From JAAFJU01 sp043764895 (lineage in GTDB: Bacteria; Cyanobacteriota; Cyanobacteriia; Leptolyngbyales; Leptolyngbyaceae): 35,895 bases of DNA. The stretch is from the NCBI GenBank assembly GCA_043764895.1, contig JAYUJY010000065.1:1-35895 (forward strand), in the 5' to 3' direction. A program made the position numbers and the translations under genes. The notes beneath the pieces were generated by a model, which saw nothing but the letters and a program-made list of their open reading frames with translations, was not told the origin of the DNA and did no database searches. How positions within the stretch are numbered: the stretch's first letter is position 1; every line of letters starts with the position of its first letter. Below, piece by piece: positions 7,669 to 15,813 of the stretch.

Positions 7669-8217
7669 GTGGCCAGTCATAAAGTCTTAGTAATCGACGA
7701 TAGCGCGGTCATCCGAAATATGGTGCGCGACATGCTGCCGAAGGGCAATTTTGAAGTCCTCGAAGCAAAGGATGGCGTCCAAGGCATTACATTGGTGCGC
7801 CAAGAGCGTCCGACGCTTATCATGCTGGATTTCCTGCTGCCACGCATGAGTGGTTGGGAGGTATTTCAGCAAATTCAGGCGCAGGCGGATCTCCAGTCGA
7901 TCCCGTTGGTCCTGATGTCGGGGCGCAAAGAAGAGGTGACGGAGAAGATTAAAGAGCCGTTTGAGTATTTTGAGTTTGTTCAGAAACCCTTTGACCAAAA
8001 GCAGTTAATCGAGGCCATTAAGCTTGCCATGGCTAAGGCAAAACGTCGTCCTGCGATGGCGGCGGGTAGTGGTGCGGCGGCTCCGGCGGTCTCGACCGGG
8101 GGCGGCGGCGATATGGCGGCTCTCTCTGCGAAGGTGGCTAAGTTGCAGGCAGAAGTGGATATGCTGAAAAAACAACAGGCGCAGATTTTGGCGTTCATCA
8201 AGTCGAAATTCAAGTAA
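7669..8217 (+). CDS. Single-domain response regulator with C-terminal coiled coil
   Basis: 182 residues, GTG start. Residues 4-125 are a CheY-like receiver with the acidic pair D10/D11, phosphoacceptor D54 (MLDFLLPRMSGWEV), switch serine S84 and K106 (QKPF). An Ala/Gly-rich linker (~130-145) leads to a short coiled coil (~148-175, AKLQAEVDMLKKQQAQILAF). There is no DNA-binding domain, so output must be by protein contact, the tail perhaps mediating dimerisation. CheY/PatA-like regulators of this kind are common in cyanobacteria, often in motility or signalling relays. No histidine kinase is adjacent. It is divergent from lipA. Confidence 0.85.
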   Translation: MASHKVLVIDDSAVIRNMVRDMLPKGNFEVLEAKDGVQGITLVRQERPTLIMLDFLLPRMSGWEVFQQIQAQADLQSIPLVLMSGRKEEVTEKIKEPFEYFEFVQKPFDQKQLIEAIKLAMAKAKRRPAMAAGSGAAAPAVSTGGGGDMAALSAKVAKLQAEVDMLKKQQAQILAFIKSKFK

Positions 8218-8352
8218 GGGACGGATTTCCCCAACCCTCTCCCACAAGGGCGAAGGAGCAAGAGTCCGATCGCTTTTGTAACATAGGTGGCCTAGTTGAG
8301 TCTCTCAGAGTTGTTAAAATTCTGGGGGATTTGTTTTTTCTAGGCCATCATT

Positions 8353-9918
8353 ATGCGTCGTCGTCACTTTTTACAGTCGGTAGGACTTGCGGGTATGGGG
8401 GCGATCGCAGCTCAGTATTCCAGTCTGGCCGGGTCTTCTGCGGGATTAGTCACCTCTGAAAAGATGCGTCCGAAGATTCCCTACGGCATCATGAGTGGGG
8501 ATATTAATACCCCTTATCGCAATAGCAGTGCGGTGATTTGGAGCAAGAGCGATCGTGTGAGTCAGATGGTGGTCGAGTATAGCTTGGACGATCGCTTTCG
8601 CCAGGTGCAGCGCGTGGTGTCTGACGTGACTGGCTCGGATAAGGACTTTACGTCAAGGGTGGTGTTGCCTGATTTGGTGCGCGACCAGTCTATTTTTTAT
8701 CGAGTGATGTTTCAAAACCCGGATCAGCCCAAAATCCAAAGTGATTGGGTGAGCGGTCAGTTGCAAATTCCCGGCGGCGGCAAAGATATTTTCTTCGCGT
8801 GGTCGGGCGATACCGCAGGGCAAGGTTGGGGGATTAATCCTGAATGGGGCGGGATGAAAATCTATGAGTCGATGCGGAAACTGAAGCCAGATTTCTTTAT
8901 TCATTCGGGCGATACGGTTTATGCGGATGGTCCGATCGCCTCTGAAGTGACGCTAGATGATGGTCGGATTTGGAAAAACATAACGACCCTTGAAAAGTCT
9001 AAAGTGGCCGAAACGCTGACGGAATTTCGGGGAAATTATGCGTACAATCTGCTTGATGAAAATGTCCGACGGTTCAATGCAGAGGTTCCACAACTCGTTC
9101 AGTGGGACGATCATGAAGTGCGAAATAATTGGTATCCAACGCAGCTTCTCGACGATACCCGCTACCAAGAAAAGTCGATCGCAACCCTTTCCGCCCGCGC
9201 AAAACAAGCGTTTCTCGACTATCAACCCCTCCATCCTGATGCTGTAAAAGCGGGGAAAATCGATCGTGCATTTAACTATGGCAATTTGCTGGATATCATC
9301 ATGCTCGATATGCGAACCTATCGCGGAGCCAATAGTCCCAACCGTCAAACACATCCGTCAATAGAAACAGCATTCCTCGGACGATCGCAACTGATACAGA
9401 TCAAACAACGCTTAAAGCGATCGCAGGCGACCTGGAAAGTGATTGCTAGTGATATGCCGTTGGGATTGATGGTTCGGGATGGTAAAACCGATTTTGAAAA
9501 CATAGCTAATGGCGATGGACCTGCGGTAGGGCGCGAGTTTGAGCTTGCGGAGCTGCTGCGATTTATAAAGCGGGAAAACATTCAAAATGTGGTGTGGCTG
9601 ACGGCGGATGTGCATTATGCGGCGGCCCATTATTACGATCCAACCAGCGCACAGTTTCAAGACTTTAATGGCTTCTGGGAATTCGTTGCTGGACCGCTCA
9701 ATTCCGGAACCTTCGGACCGGGAGCTTTGGATAATACCTTTGGTCCTCAGGTCAAGTTTATGAGCTTGCCACCGGGAATGAAACAAAACCGATCGCCCAT
9801 GGAGGAGCTACAGTTTTTTGGCACGGTTCGCATTAGTCATGAAACGAAGGCGATGACGGTGGCGCTGCACAATCTAACCGGGAAACAAATCTATTCTATA
9901 GACCTTCCAGCCAAGTAA
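8353..9918 (+). CDS. phoD: Alkaline phosphatase / phosphodiesterase, PhoD family
   Basis: 521 residues with a Tat-type signal (RRRHFLQSVGLAGMGAIAA), so exported folded with its metals. The PhoD_N-like domain (~45-135) is followed by the metallophosphatase core: WSGDTAGQGWG (~147), FFIHSGDTVYADGP (~181), QWDDHEVRNNW (~250) and VVWLTADVHYAAAHY (~413), which carry the Fe/Ca ligands. It releases phosphate from organic phosphoesters outside the cytoplasm. It is monocistronic, and I could not find a convincing Pho box in the 135 bases upstream. The PstS-like gene 2.5 kb upstream gives a weak phosphate theme. Length is normal and there is no damage. Confidence 0.93.
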   Translation: MRRRHFLQSVGLAGMGAIAAQYSSLAGSSAGLVTSEKMRPKIPYGIMSGDINTPYRNSSAVIWSKSDRVSQMVVEYSLDDRFRQVQRVVSDVTGSDKDFTSRVVLPDLVRDQSIFYRVMFQNPDQPKIQSDWVSGQLQIPGGGKDIFFAWSGDTAGQGWGINPEWGGMKIYESMRKLKPDFFIHSGDTVYADGPIASEVTLDDGRIWKNITTLEKSKVAETLTEFRGNYAYNLLDENVRRFNAEVPQLVQWDDHEVRNNWYPTQLLDDTRYQEKSIATLSARAKQAFLDYQPLHPDAVKAGKIDRAFNYGNLLDIIMLDMRTYRGANSPNRQTHPSIETAFLGRSQLIQIKQRLKRSQATWKVIASDMPLGLMVRDGKTDFENIANGDGPAVGREFELAELLRFIKRENIQNVVWLTADVHYAAAHYYDPTSAQFQDFNGFWEFVAGPLNSGTFGPGALDNTFGPQVKFMSLPPGMKQNRSPMEELQFFGTVRISHETKAMTVALHNLTGKQIYSIDLPAK

Positions 9919-9968
9919 CCGATCGCCCGATGCTAGACTAATAGAAGCTACAGTCATTAGAGGATTCT

Positions 9969-10403
9969 ATGGGTCTCACTTATGCCGATGTTGAACTGAT
10001 TAATAGTGATGATATTGGTGCGGCGGCATCAGGTTATATTGCAGAGTCTCAGATTCGACGCCTGACGATCCCGATATTAGTGGATACCGGGGCCAGTATG
10101 ATGTCGATTCCGCCTTCGGTCCGATCGCACCTCGGTTTGCGTAAAACAGGTGAAGGGGATGCGGAGTTGGCGGATGGTTCTATTGTTCAATTTGATGTGG
10201 TAGGGCCGATCGAAATTCGCTACCAAACTCGTCATGCGGTTGTAGAAGCTTTAGTTGCGCCAATCGAAACGGAAGCATTACTCGGAGCCATTCCGATGGA
10301 GGCGATGGATGTCCTCGTTCATCCGCTCCATCAAACGCTGATGGTGAATCCAAAGAGTCCGATGAAGGCAAAGTACGTGATGAAAGGAGTACGATCGGTC
10401 TAA
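9969..10403 (+). CDS. Clan AA (retropepsin-like) aspartic protease family protein
   Basis: 144 residues. The ILVDTGASMMSIP motif (catalytic-type Asp39 in DTGA) and the downstream hydrophobic ALLGAIPMEAMDVLVHP (the LLG flap-end motif) identify the single-lobed clan AA aspartic protease fold, which works as a homodimer. Bacterial members of this size are mostly uncharacterised and often neighbour toxin-antitoxin genes. GAGG precedes the ATG. It lies 50 bases after phoD on the same strand, and its start is clear. The length is normal. Confidence 0.8.
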   Translation: MGLTYADVELINSDDIGAAASGYIAESQIRRLTIPILVDTGASMMSIPPSVRSHLGLRKTGEGDAELADGSIVQFDVVGPIEIRYQTRHAVVEALVAPIETEALLGAIPMEAMDVLVHPLHQTLMVNPKSPMKAKYVMKGVRSV

Positions 10404-10450
10404 CGTTTAGAATAAAGCTTACCTATTTGACCCAGAGACAAACCCAAACA

Positions 10451-10871
10451 ATGGTTGTTTCAGTCGCAATTACGAAAGCTATTACCAATCTCCAAGAAGC
10501 CCACCAAAGACTGGGTTTGCATCCGATCGCAGACCCAACGTTTTTCTCGGAATGGCGCGATACAGTTGGAGAGGTTAATGGATGCGGTGGGGCTTCGTGA
10601 AAAACTTTGGCTGGTGGTTATCGAGAGTAAGCGTTATGGATTGAGTATCCGACAAGCGATCGCACAGACGCTAACTTATATGATGGCGTTGGCTTCAACC
10701 TCTAACCCGATCGGGTTTGGACTCGTAACCACAGGAGAAGATTTTTTGTTCACTAAACTCGATCGCGTCTCTCGTCAATATGCGCTGTCTGATAAGTTCA
10801 CGTTAAGTACAACTCAAGACAATCAGCTTGTGCGTGTAGTTCAGATCCTAATGGCATTGGTAAACGGATAA
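10451..10871 (+). pseudogene. Deleted and frameshifted restriction-endonuclease-like gene
   Basis: The 5' part (10451-10600) reads MVVSVAITKAITNLQEAHQR and FFSEWRDT, the typical start of a cyanobacterial family annotated as restriction-subunit-like, of about 200 residues. The 3' part, in another frame from about 10580, reads LWLVVIESKRYGLSI and GFGLVTTGEDFLFTKL, the typical end of the same family, including its ExK-like ESK motif. About 90 central residues are missing and the frames do not join. So this is one gene with an internal deletion rather than two. An ATG at 10455 opens the other frame but is not the native start. It is non-functional. Confidence 0.7.
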
Positions 10872-10878
10872 CTGTTAA

Positions 10879-11010
10879 CCCATTGAATTAGATTTTGATG
10901 AATGGCGGCTGGAAATCTTGGGGAATTTACGGAAGGCGATCGGCTTATACCAAACCATTGAGGCGACAATGACCCAGCGCAACGATCGGCTAATTTTGGG
11001 CATTGCATGA
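10879..11010 (+). pseudogene. Unidentified gene scrap
   Basis: 44 codons between in-frame stops, reading EWRLEILGNLRKAIGLYQTI and ending in RNDRLILGIA. It has the look of the C-terminus of a real helical protein but has no start codon or ribosome-binding site. It lies between the deleted restriction-like gene and the 34-bp repeat before the broken vapC, in a stretch where every gene is damaged. Family not recognised. Confidence 0.35.
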
Positions 11011-11013
11011 ACG

Positions 11014-11048
11014 CTCGATCGCCCCACTCCAAAATCCAACATCGATAG
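11014..11048 (+). repeat. 34-bp direct repeat flanking vapBC, left copy
   Basis: CTCGATCGCCCCACTCCAAA followed by ATCCAACATCGATAG. It matches 11671-11705 with about three or four differences. Together the two copies bracket the vapC pseudogene and its antitoxin. Confidence 0.6.
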
Positions 11049-11049
11049 T

Positions 11050-11365
11050 TTAAATTGACCAATCTTCAATGCGTAGACCTGGAACTCTTTGAAAGTCTCG
11101 CTGATTACGAGTGACAATCGTTGCGTCAACTGAAAGTGCGATCGCAGCAATTTTTAGATCTTGTGTTCCTGTTTTGACTTTTTGTTGAAGAAGTTTCTGG
11201 AATTCTTTAACGGCATCGACATTGAAGTCTAATACTGTTTTGCTCTTCGTAGCTGACGATCGTGACGGCAAGTTGTGAACGGGGCTTGGATTGAATACTG
11301 TGAGTAACGATCGGGTTTCCGCGCTGGAAGAGGGAGATGTGATCGGTATCGAGAATCCAAAGCAT
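11050..11365 (-). pseudogene. vapC: vapC toxin with internal deletion and frame change
   Basis: From the ATG at 11365 the minus strand reads MLWILDTDHISLFQRGNP and QLAVTIVSYEEQ, the normal start of a PIN-domain VapC. After about 45 codons the family sequence continues in a different frame as TVLDFNVDAV, TGTQDLKIAAIALS and ATIVTRNQRDFQRVPG, the normal end. About 45-50 central residues are missing and the reading frame is broken, so the ribonuclease is dead. The start lies 3 bases after the antitoxin stop, as expected for the operon. A long frame from 11379 joins the wrong 5' part and should not be used as the protein. Confidence 0.8.
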
Positions 11366-11368
11366 TGT

Positions 11369-11605
11369 TCAAGCGTCATCGTTGGAGTGAAGTTCTAGGC
11401 GATCGGCATCGAGTTCTTGGCGGTAGGTTTCAATTTCCGCTAGAACTTGGTCAAAAAGTGGCTCATTTTGGAACATTCCGGCATGTTTCATCCAAGGATC
11501 TTCGAGGGTTGGGATGATTTTTGGGTTTTGCTGGAGTAGAAGCTTGATTTGTTTCAGTTCCTCTTCAAGACTGGTAATGCGATCGACAAGTTGCCGTGTA
11601 GTCAT
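11369..11605 (-). CDS. vapB: Antitoxin of the broken VapC
   Basis: 78 residues, intact. Residues 1-30 form a coiled-coil-like helix (TTRQLVDRITSLEEELKQIK). Then come DPWMKHAGMFQNEPLFDQVL and an acidic helical end (EIETYRQELDADRLE), the usual C-terminal part that wraps a PIN toxin. It is the upstream partner of the vapC remnant, 3 bases away. With the toxin destroyed it is an orphan antitoxin, possibly kept because it can neutralise related VapC toxins (inference). Confidence 0.7.
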   Translation of the reverse strand: MTTRQLVDRITSLEEELKQIKLLLQQNPKIIPTLEDPWMKHAGMFQNEPLFDQVLAEIETYRQELDADRLELHSNDDA

Positions 11606-11670
11606 CGTGCATAGCTCCCAGGCAGAATATAATTATATGTATCATAGCACGACTGCTTTTCAGAGAGCTT

Positions 11671-11705
11671 CTCGATCGCCCCACTCTAAAATCCAAAATC
11701 GATCG
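11671..11705 (+). repeat. 34-bp direct repeat flanking vapBC, right copy
   Basis: CTCGATCGCCCCACTCTAAA followed by ATCCAAAATCGATCG, a near-identical direct copy of 11014-11048. It lies 65 bases upstream of the antitoxin start (minus strand). Confidence 0.6.
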
Positions 11706-11759
11706 CTTTTTCGCTTGATTCAGATAATATAAGGAAGAGTTTCTGAAGCGGGCTGAAGG

Positions 11760-11975
11760 ATGAGACGTGACCTCTCAGGGCAAAATTTGCGGGGACGAAA
11801 CTTTCGGGGGCAAGATCTGCGCGGTGCTAGCTTTGCGAATGCCGATATTCGGGGCGCTAACTTTACGGATGCGGAGTTGCAGGGGGCTGACTTTACAGGG
11901 GCGATCGGCAGCCTGCGCCATTACCCGTTCAGAACCGCCGCAATCAAGATCCGATTCATTATTGCGGCGGCGTAG
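11760..11975 (+). CDS. Pentapeptide-repeat protein, probably truncated
   Basis: 71 residues. Residues 4-52 are about nine pentapeptides of the A(D/N)LxX type (LSGQN LRGRN FRGQD LRGAS FANAD), which fold as a right-handed quadrilateral beta-helix. The repeat run stops abruptly and the last ~20 residues (RHYPFRTAAIKIRFIIAAA) are unrelated, so the 3' part of a longer gene has probably been lost or shifted. GAAGG precedes the ATG. No partner is evident; the role is unknown. Confidence 0.6.
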   Translation: MRRDLSGQNLRGRNFRGQDLRGASFANADIRGANFTDAELQGADFTGAIGSLRHYPFRTAAIKIRFIIAAA

Positions 11976-12079
11976 AAGTGCGATCGAGCAGTACTCAGTT
12001 TAGACATGCAGCGCTATGGTCCCACACAAATGTACCAATGCAAACCACAACGCAAGCCAAGGGGGGATTTCGCGCGGGG

Positions 12080-12487
12080 CTATTTCTTAGTGGCGATCGC
12101 AACCTTTATTCCTTCAATTTTTTTGACCTGATCGAGTACGGCTACAACGTTTCCATGTTCCACCGTTTTGTCGGCGTTAATAATAACAATCGTTTGCTGA
12201 GTCGCGGCCATTAGCGATCGAACATTAGGTTCTAATTGATCAAGCCCAATGATGCGCTTATTGAGTGCTAGCGTTCCATCTGCCAGCACCGTGATGTTTA
12301 CGCGAGTTTGCTGTTGCTGCTGTGATTGCGATGCTTTGGGTAAGTTCACCAGCAATCCTTCTGATTTGGTTAAGTACAGTGATGACATGATAAAAAATGT
12401 CAAAATTGCGAATACAACATCCATTAATGGGACGATTGTTGTAGCAATCTCAATCGGACGTTCGGATTCATCAGGCGTTCGCATCAT
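12080..12487 (-). CDS. exbD: ExbD/TolR biopolymer transport protein
   Basis: 135 residues. A short cytoplasmic start leads to one membrane helix (~18-38) containing the essential aspartate in TTIVPLMDVVFAILTFF. A periplasmic domain follows (~45-135, with LLVNLPKA and IINADKTVEHG). It forms the proton-driven motor with ExbB that energises TonB. Its start overlaps the exbB stop (ATG/TGA overlap), so the two are co-translated. The TonB gene is divergent just beyond exbB. ATG at 12487 or 12484 could be used. Confidence 0.93.
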   Translation of the reverse strand: MMRTPDESERPIEIATTIVPLMDVVFAILTFFIMSSLYLTKSEGLLVNLPKASQSQQQQQTRVNITVLADGTLALNKRIIGLDQLEPNVRSLMAATQQTIVIINADKTVEHGNVVAVLDQVKKIEGIKVAIATKK

Positions 12488-13191
12488 AACGTTTCCACTC
12501 CGGCATAATCCACGTAAGCATCAGCATTATGGTCATCCATAGAAATATTAACAGTCGAATCCAGCGCATTTTCAAGGCGGCAACGATGAATCAGTTCCAT
12601 CTGTCCACCACATTCTTCCAAAAGCGTCATCTGCCGTTGATAAGTTCCCCGAAAAATGGTGATCGTGACCAAGGCCATCGTACCCACGATCAATCCGGCT
12701 GCCGTCGTCACTAACGCCTCACTAATCCCGGCTGAAACAACCGCTGTCTTGGCTCCCCCGACGTCACCTAGATTGAGTCCCCCAAACGCCTGAATCAATC
12801 CTGTCACTGTTCCGAGTAGCCCCAAGAGCGGCGCTAATCCCACAATCATCTCGTACCAATTCATAAACCGTTTCAGCCCTGGAATCTCCGATCGCAATTC
12901 GGCTTCCATGGCCAACCGAAACGTTTCAGGACTCGCCTTCGGAAGCTGCAACGCGGCCAGCATAATCCGAGCGATCGGCAAATCTAAATTTCGCTGGGCT
13001 TTCTCAACCGCCATTTCTGGCTGCTTTTGATAAAGTTCTACCAATTCTTTCGCAAACTTCGGCTGACGTTTGGACAGCTTAAACCAAAACTTCGATCGTT
13101 CGAGTCCTGAAGCAACTACAAAAATCGAAAAACCCAACAGCGGGAACAATACAATTCCCGCTACGCTAAACATCATCTCAAACAAACCCAT
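12484..13191 (-). CDS. exbB: ExbB/TolQ/MotA proton channel protein
   Basis: 235 residues from MGLFEMMFSVAG at 13191, chosen because GGGAG lies seven bases upstream; a longer frame to 13284 has no such site. Three membrane segments: ~3-25, ~115-140 (VGLAPLLGLLGTVTGLIQAF) and ~155-180 (ALVTTAAGLIVGTMALVTI), the last two carrying the conserved Gly/Thr proton-path residues. The cytoplasmic loop lies between the first and second. It forms the stator ring with ExbD. It is upstream of exbD in one operon and divergent from tonB with a 129-base shared promoter region. Confidence 0.94.
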   Translation of the reverse strand: MGLFEMMFSVAGIVLFPLLGFSIFVVASGLERSKFWFKLSKRQPKFAKELVELYQKQPEMAVEKAQRNLDLPIARIMLAALQLPKASPETFRLAMEAELRSEIPGLKRFMNWYEMIVGLAPLLGLLGTVTGLIQAFGGLNLGDVGGAKTAVVSAGISEALVTTAAGLIVGTMALVTITIFRGTYQRQMTLLEECGGQMELIHRCRLENALDSTVNISMDDHNADAYVDYAGVETL

Positions 13192-13320
13192 AAGAACTCC
13201 CGCATGACTCAAAAACTTATTTTCTATCCTTGCACCGAGGGGAATTATGATACATTTGGGTCTGTAAGTGCAACTTCTTCTCAATAAGACAGTCTGTCGT
13301 AGTTCATTCTCCGGTCTCTC

Positions 13321-14796
13321 ATGGACTCATCCCTAAGCCCTAAAACCCAGTTCCAGTCTGCCCTTCAATCTCGTCAGCAGGAGCAACAACGGCAGGCAAA
13401 ATTCTTTAAGCGTGCGGTGCCGATCGCGCTAGTTTTTCATGGATTTGCGATCGGAGGATTGACACTGCTTGCCCAACGCGAAGTTCCTGAAGTCGCGGCA
13501 GAAGAAATCGAAATTGTTGCGGATAGTACCACTAATAAGAAGGATGAACCTCAACCGATCGACCTCAATGGTCAAGGCGGCGATTTGGCTGGCGGAGGGG
13601 GCGGCGGCGGAAGTAATAAGTTCTCGTTACTTCAGACCGAGGGTGGCATGTCCGATGGCAACAACATTGCAGCTCTGGGCAATCCATTTACGACACCTGA
13701 AGCACCCGCTGAAGTCACCACTCCCATTCTTGAAACTTCGGCTGAAACCCCGGCTACTCCTGAAACTATTCCTGAGGAATCCAAAAAATCTGAACCTGAG
13801 AAACCTGAATCCAAAAAGCTTGAATCCAAACAGCCTGAGTCTCCAAAAACTGAATCCAAAGTCTCCTCGAAAGACCCCAAAGCCTCTTCAGAAACGGGCG
13901 AATTGAATGGCAAAAAAGAAGGGAAAGGTGACAAAGGTAATCCCAACGGTGGAAAGCTCAATCCCAATGCACCGATCGGAGCCGGGAGAAGCGGTGGAAA
14001 TGGATCTGGAAGCGGATCTGGAAACGGATCTGGAAACGGATCTGGTCGGGGAACTGGAAACCCAGGGAATGCAGGACAGAAGCCCGTTGAAAAGCTTTTT
14101 GAAACCAAGCCTGAATCTAAGCCTGAACCTGCTGCGATCGTCCCACAAACCCAAGCAACTCCCCAGAAAAAATCACCAAAATGCATTTCAAATTGCAACT
14201 TAGATAACTATTTAGGCGCTGAAGGCACTGTCCGAATTTCTCAAGAAATCGATAAGAATGGTAACGTCACCGCAAAACTTGTGAAATCTAGCGGCGATCC
14301 CGAAATCGATCGTAAAGCACTCGAAGCGATTCAAAATCGTAAGTATGAATCGTCCGATGATGGCTATACAAGTAATATCCGAGTTACGTCCCAGCAAGAA
14401 GGCTCTGAATTTCAAAAGGAACAGGAAACCCGTCGCCGTCAGGAGCAAGGCGATCGGGATGCCATTGCGCGCGATCGCATTCTCCAAGACCAAGAACGCC
14501 AAACTCGTGAAGCCGAACAACGATCGGTTCCTGTCGTGCCTGCTGCACCTGAACCACCTAAACCCGTCGTACAACCTGTCCCCGAACCCATTATCGTTCC
14601 CATTCCAGAACCCGCTCTCCAGCCTGTCCCTGTACCCGTCGCACCAACCCCTGTCACGCCTGAACCGATCGCCGAACCCATTGTGCCTGTTGCCGAACCT
14701 GTTGTGCCTGCACCTGTCGTAGAATCCGTCGTGCCTGTACCTACTGCGCCTGAACCTACTGTGCCTCCTGTACCTGCTGCGCCATCCTTACCCTAG
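13321..14796 (+). CDS. tonB: TonB-type energy transducer with proline-rich C-terminal extension
   Basis: 491 residues. Cytoplasmic start, one membrane anchor (~29-50, AVPIALVFHGFAIGGLTLLA), then long low-complexity spacers: Gly-rich (~85-100), Glu/Lys/Pro/Ser repeats (~140-195) and Gly/Asn/Ser repeats (~200-245). A TonB C-terminal-like domain follows (~297-356) with GTVRISQEIDKNGNV and DPEIDRKALEAIQNRKY. Unusually, the protein goes on for ~135 residues: a charged RQEQ-rich helix (~365-400) and a VP/EP-rich tail to the end. It links the ExbBD motor to outer-membrane receptors such as the one at 15814. The spacers resemble those that span the periplasm in other TonB proteins. Confidence 0.85.
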   Translation: MDSSLSPKTQFQSALQSRQQEQQRQAKFFKRAVPIALVFHGFAIGGLTLLAQREVPEVAAEEIEIVADSTTNKKDEPQPIDLNGQGGDLAGGGGGGGSNKFSLLQTEGGMSDGNNIAALGNPFTTPEAPAEVTTPILETSAETPATPETIPEESKKSEPEKPESKKLESKQPESPKTESKVSSKDPKASSETGELNGKKEGKGDKGNPNGGKLNPNAPIGAGRSGGNGSGSGSGNGSGNGSGRGTGNPGNAGQKPVEKLFETKPESKPEPAAIVPQTQATPQKKSPKCISNCNLDNYLGAEGTVRISQEIDKNGNVTAKLVKSSGDPEIDRKALEAIQNRKYESSDDGYTSNIRVTSQQEGSEFQKEQETRRRQEQGDRDAIARDRILQDQERQTREAEQRSVPVVPAAPEPPKPVVQPVPEPIIVPIPEPALQPVPVPVAPTPVTPEPIAEPIVPVAEPVVPAPVVESVVPVPTAPEPTVPPVPAAPSLP

Positions 14797-14853
14797 GCAA
14801 AATTTGCTATGCTGACGGGAGCGCTGAAGTGTACCTAACCCACCCAGGTCATC

Positions 14854-15714
14854 ATGACTCCCACAGCCCTCGAAACGACTCCTCTCATAGATGACAGTCA
14901 AGATAATGCCCTAAGCATGGCATTTCTCGATGCAGGCATCAAGTTGCCGCCCACTCAATACGATCTCCCCTGCTCTGACGGCAATAAAATGGAAACCTTT
15001 CGACACAAGCTCCAGATGGATCTCTTAATCGAAACCCTTCAGCCTTGGTTAAGAGCACGATCGGATGGTTTTGTCGGCGGTGATATGTTTGTGTACTACA
15101 GCCTTGAGCAAGTTAAAAATAAAGACTTCAAAGGGCCAGATTTTTATGCTGTAATCGGTGTCCCGAAGGGCGAACGTCTAAGCTGGGTCTGCTGGGAAGA
15201 AGGCAAATCGCCCGATGTCGTGATTGAACTGCTCTCACCGAGTACCGCTAAGTATGACAAGACGAAGAAAAAAGACATTTATCAGAATGCCATGAAAGTC
15301 GGTGAGTACTACTGGTACGACCCCTTTGACTCCAACGACTTAAAAGGCTTCCAAATCCAAAATGGCCGATACCAAGAACTTCAACCTAACGCACAAGGCA
15401 ATCTCCCTAGCTATAGCTTAGGTCTTCAACTCGTCCGTTGGGACGGTGAATACTATGATGTGGCTGCAACCTGGCTGCGGTGGGCTTACCCCGATGGAAC
15501 CTTAATCCCCAGCCGAGAGGAACTCTGGATGGCTGCTGAAGCAAATGCTGATGCCGCCCAAGCAGAGGCAACCCAAGCCCAAACAGAGGCACTTCAAGCC
15601 CAAAATCAAGTCCAACAGATTATTGACAATTTGAAGGCTTCGGGAATGGATGCGGCTCAAATCTCGATCGTCACTGGACTACCCATCGAGCAAATCACCA
15701 ACTCATCCGTATAA
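14854..15714 (+). CDS. Uma2-family (DUF820) putative endonuclease
   Basis: 286 residues. The PD-(D/E)xK-like core shows GPDFYAVIGVP (~94) and SPDVVIELLSPSTAKYDKTK (~118-138), with the usual Asp, Glu and Lys residues. It is followed by YYWYDPFDSNDLKGFQ and a C-terminal Ala/Gln helix (AEANADAAQAEATQAQTEAL), an extension frequently seen in cyanobacterial copies. Uma2 proteins are hugely expanded in cyanobacteria and their role is unsettled. It sits between tonB and the TonB-dependent receptor on the same strand but shows no functional link to them. Intact. Confidence 0.9.
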   Translation: MTPTALETTPLIDDSQDNALSMAFLDAGIKLPPTQYDLPCSDGNKMETFRHKLQMDLLIETLQPWLRARSDGFVGGDMFVYYSLEQVKNKDFKGPDFYAVIGVPKGERLSWVCWEEGKSPDVVIELLSPSTAKYDKTKKKDIYQNAMKVGEYYWYDPFDSNDLKGFQIQNGRYQELQPNAQGNLPSYSLGLQLVRWDGEYYDVAATWLRWAYPDGTLIPSREELWMAAEANADAAQAEATQAQTEALQAQNQVQQIIDNLKASGMDAAQISIVTGLPIEQITNSSV

Positions 15715-15813
15715 ATACGCAACTTCGACAGGCTGTCTTTTGACAGATCTAGGTTCGTTTTGTGACAATAGAAGTGACTCGTCATATTCCCTTGTTAAGA
15801 AGCGGCCTAGGTT

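Noticed and set aside
8218..8352. Pho box upstream of phoD
   Set aside because: No run of spaced CTTAACCT-type repeats. The CCCTCTCCC / AGGGCGAAGG part looks like a common cyanobacterial intergenic relic.
9953..9953. tRNA genes anywhere in the window
   Set aside because: I found no TTCRA-type T-loop with cloverleaf arms on either strand by eye. A dedicated scan would be needed to be sure.
11050..11379. 109-aa protein as a complete VapC
   Set aside because: Its first ~50 residues are an out-of-frame reading; the PIN start MLWILDTDHIS lies in another frame from 11365, so it is a pseudogene.
13632..14198. 188-codon open frame on the minus strand inside tonB
   Set aside because: It is the complement of Gly/Pro/Ser-rich low-complexity codons, which rarely form stops. 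It has no homologous look and no ribosome site.
15715..15813. Possible Fur box before the TonB-dependent receptor, and in the exbB/tonB spacer
   Set aside because: No 19-base GATAAT-type dyad is visible beyond short AT-rich matches, so iron control is plausible but not shown.
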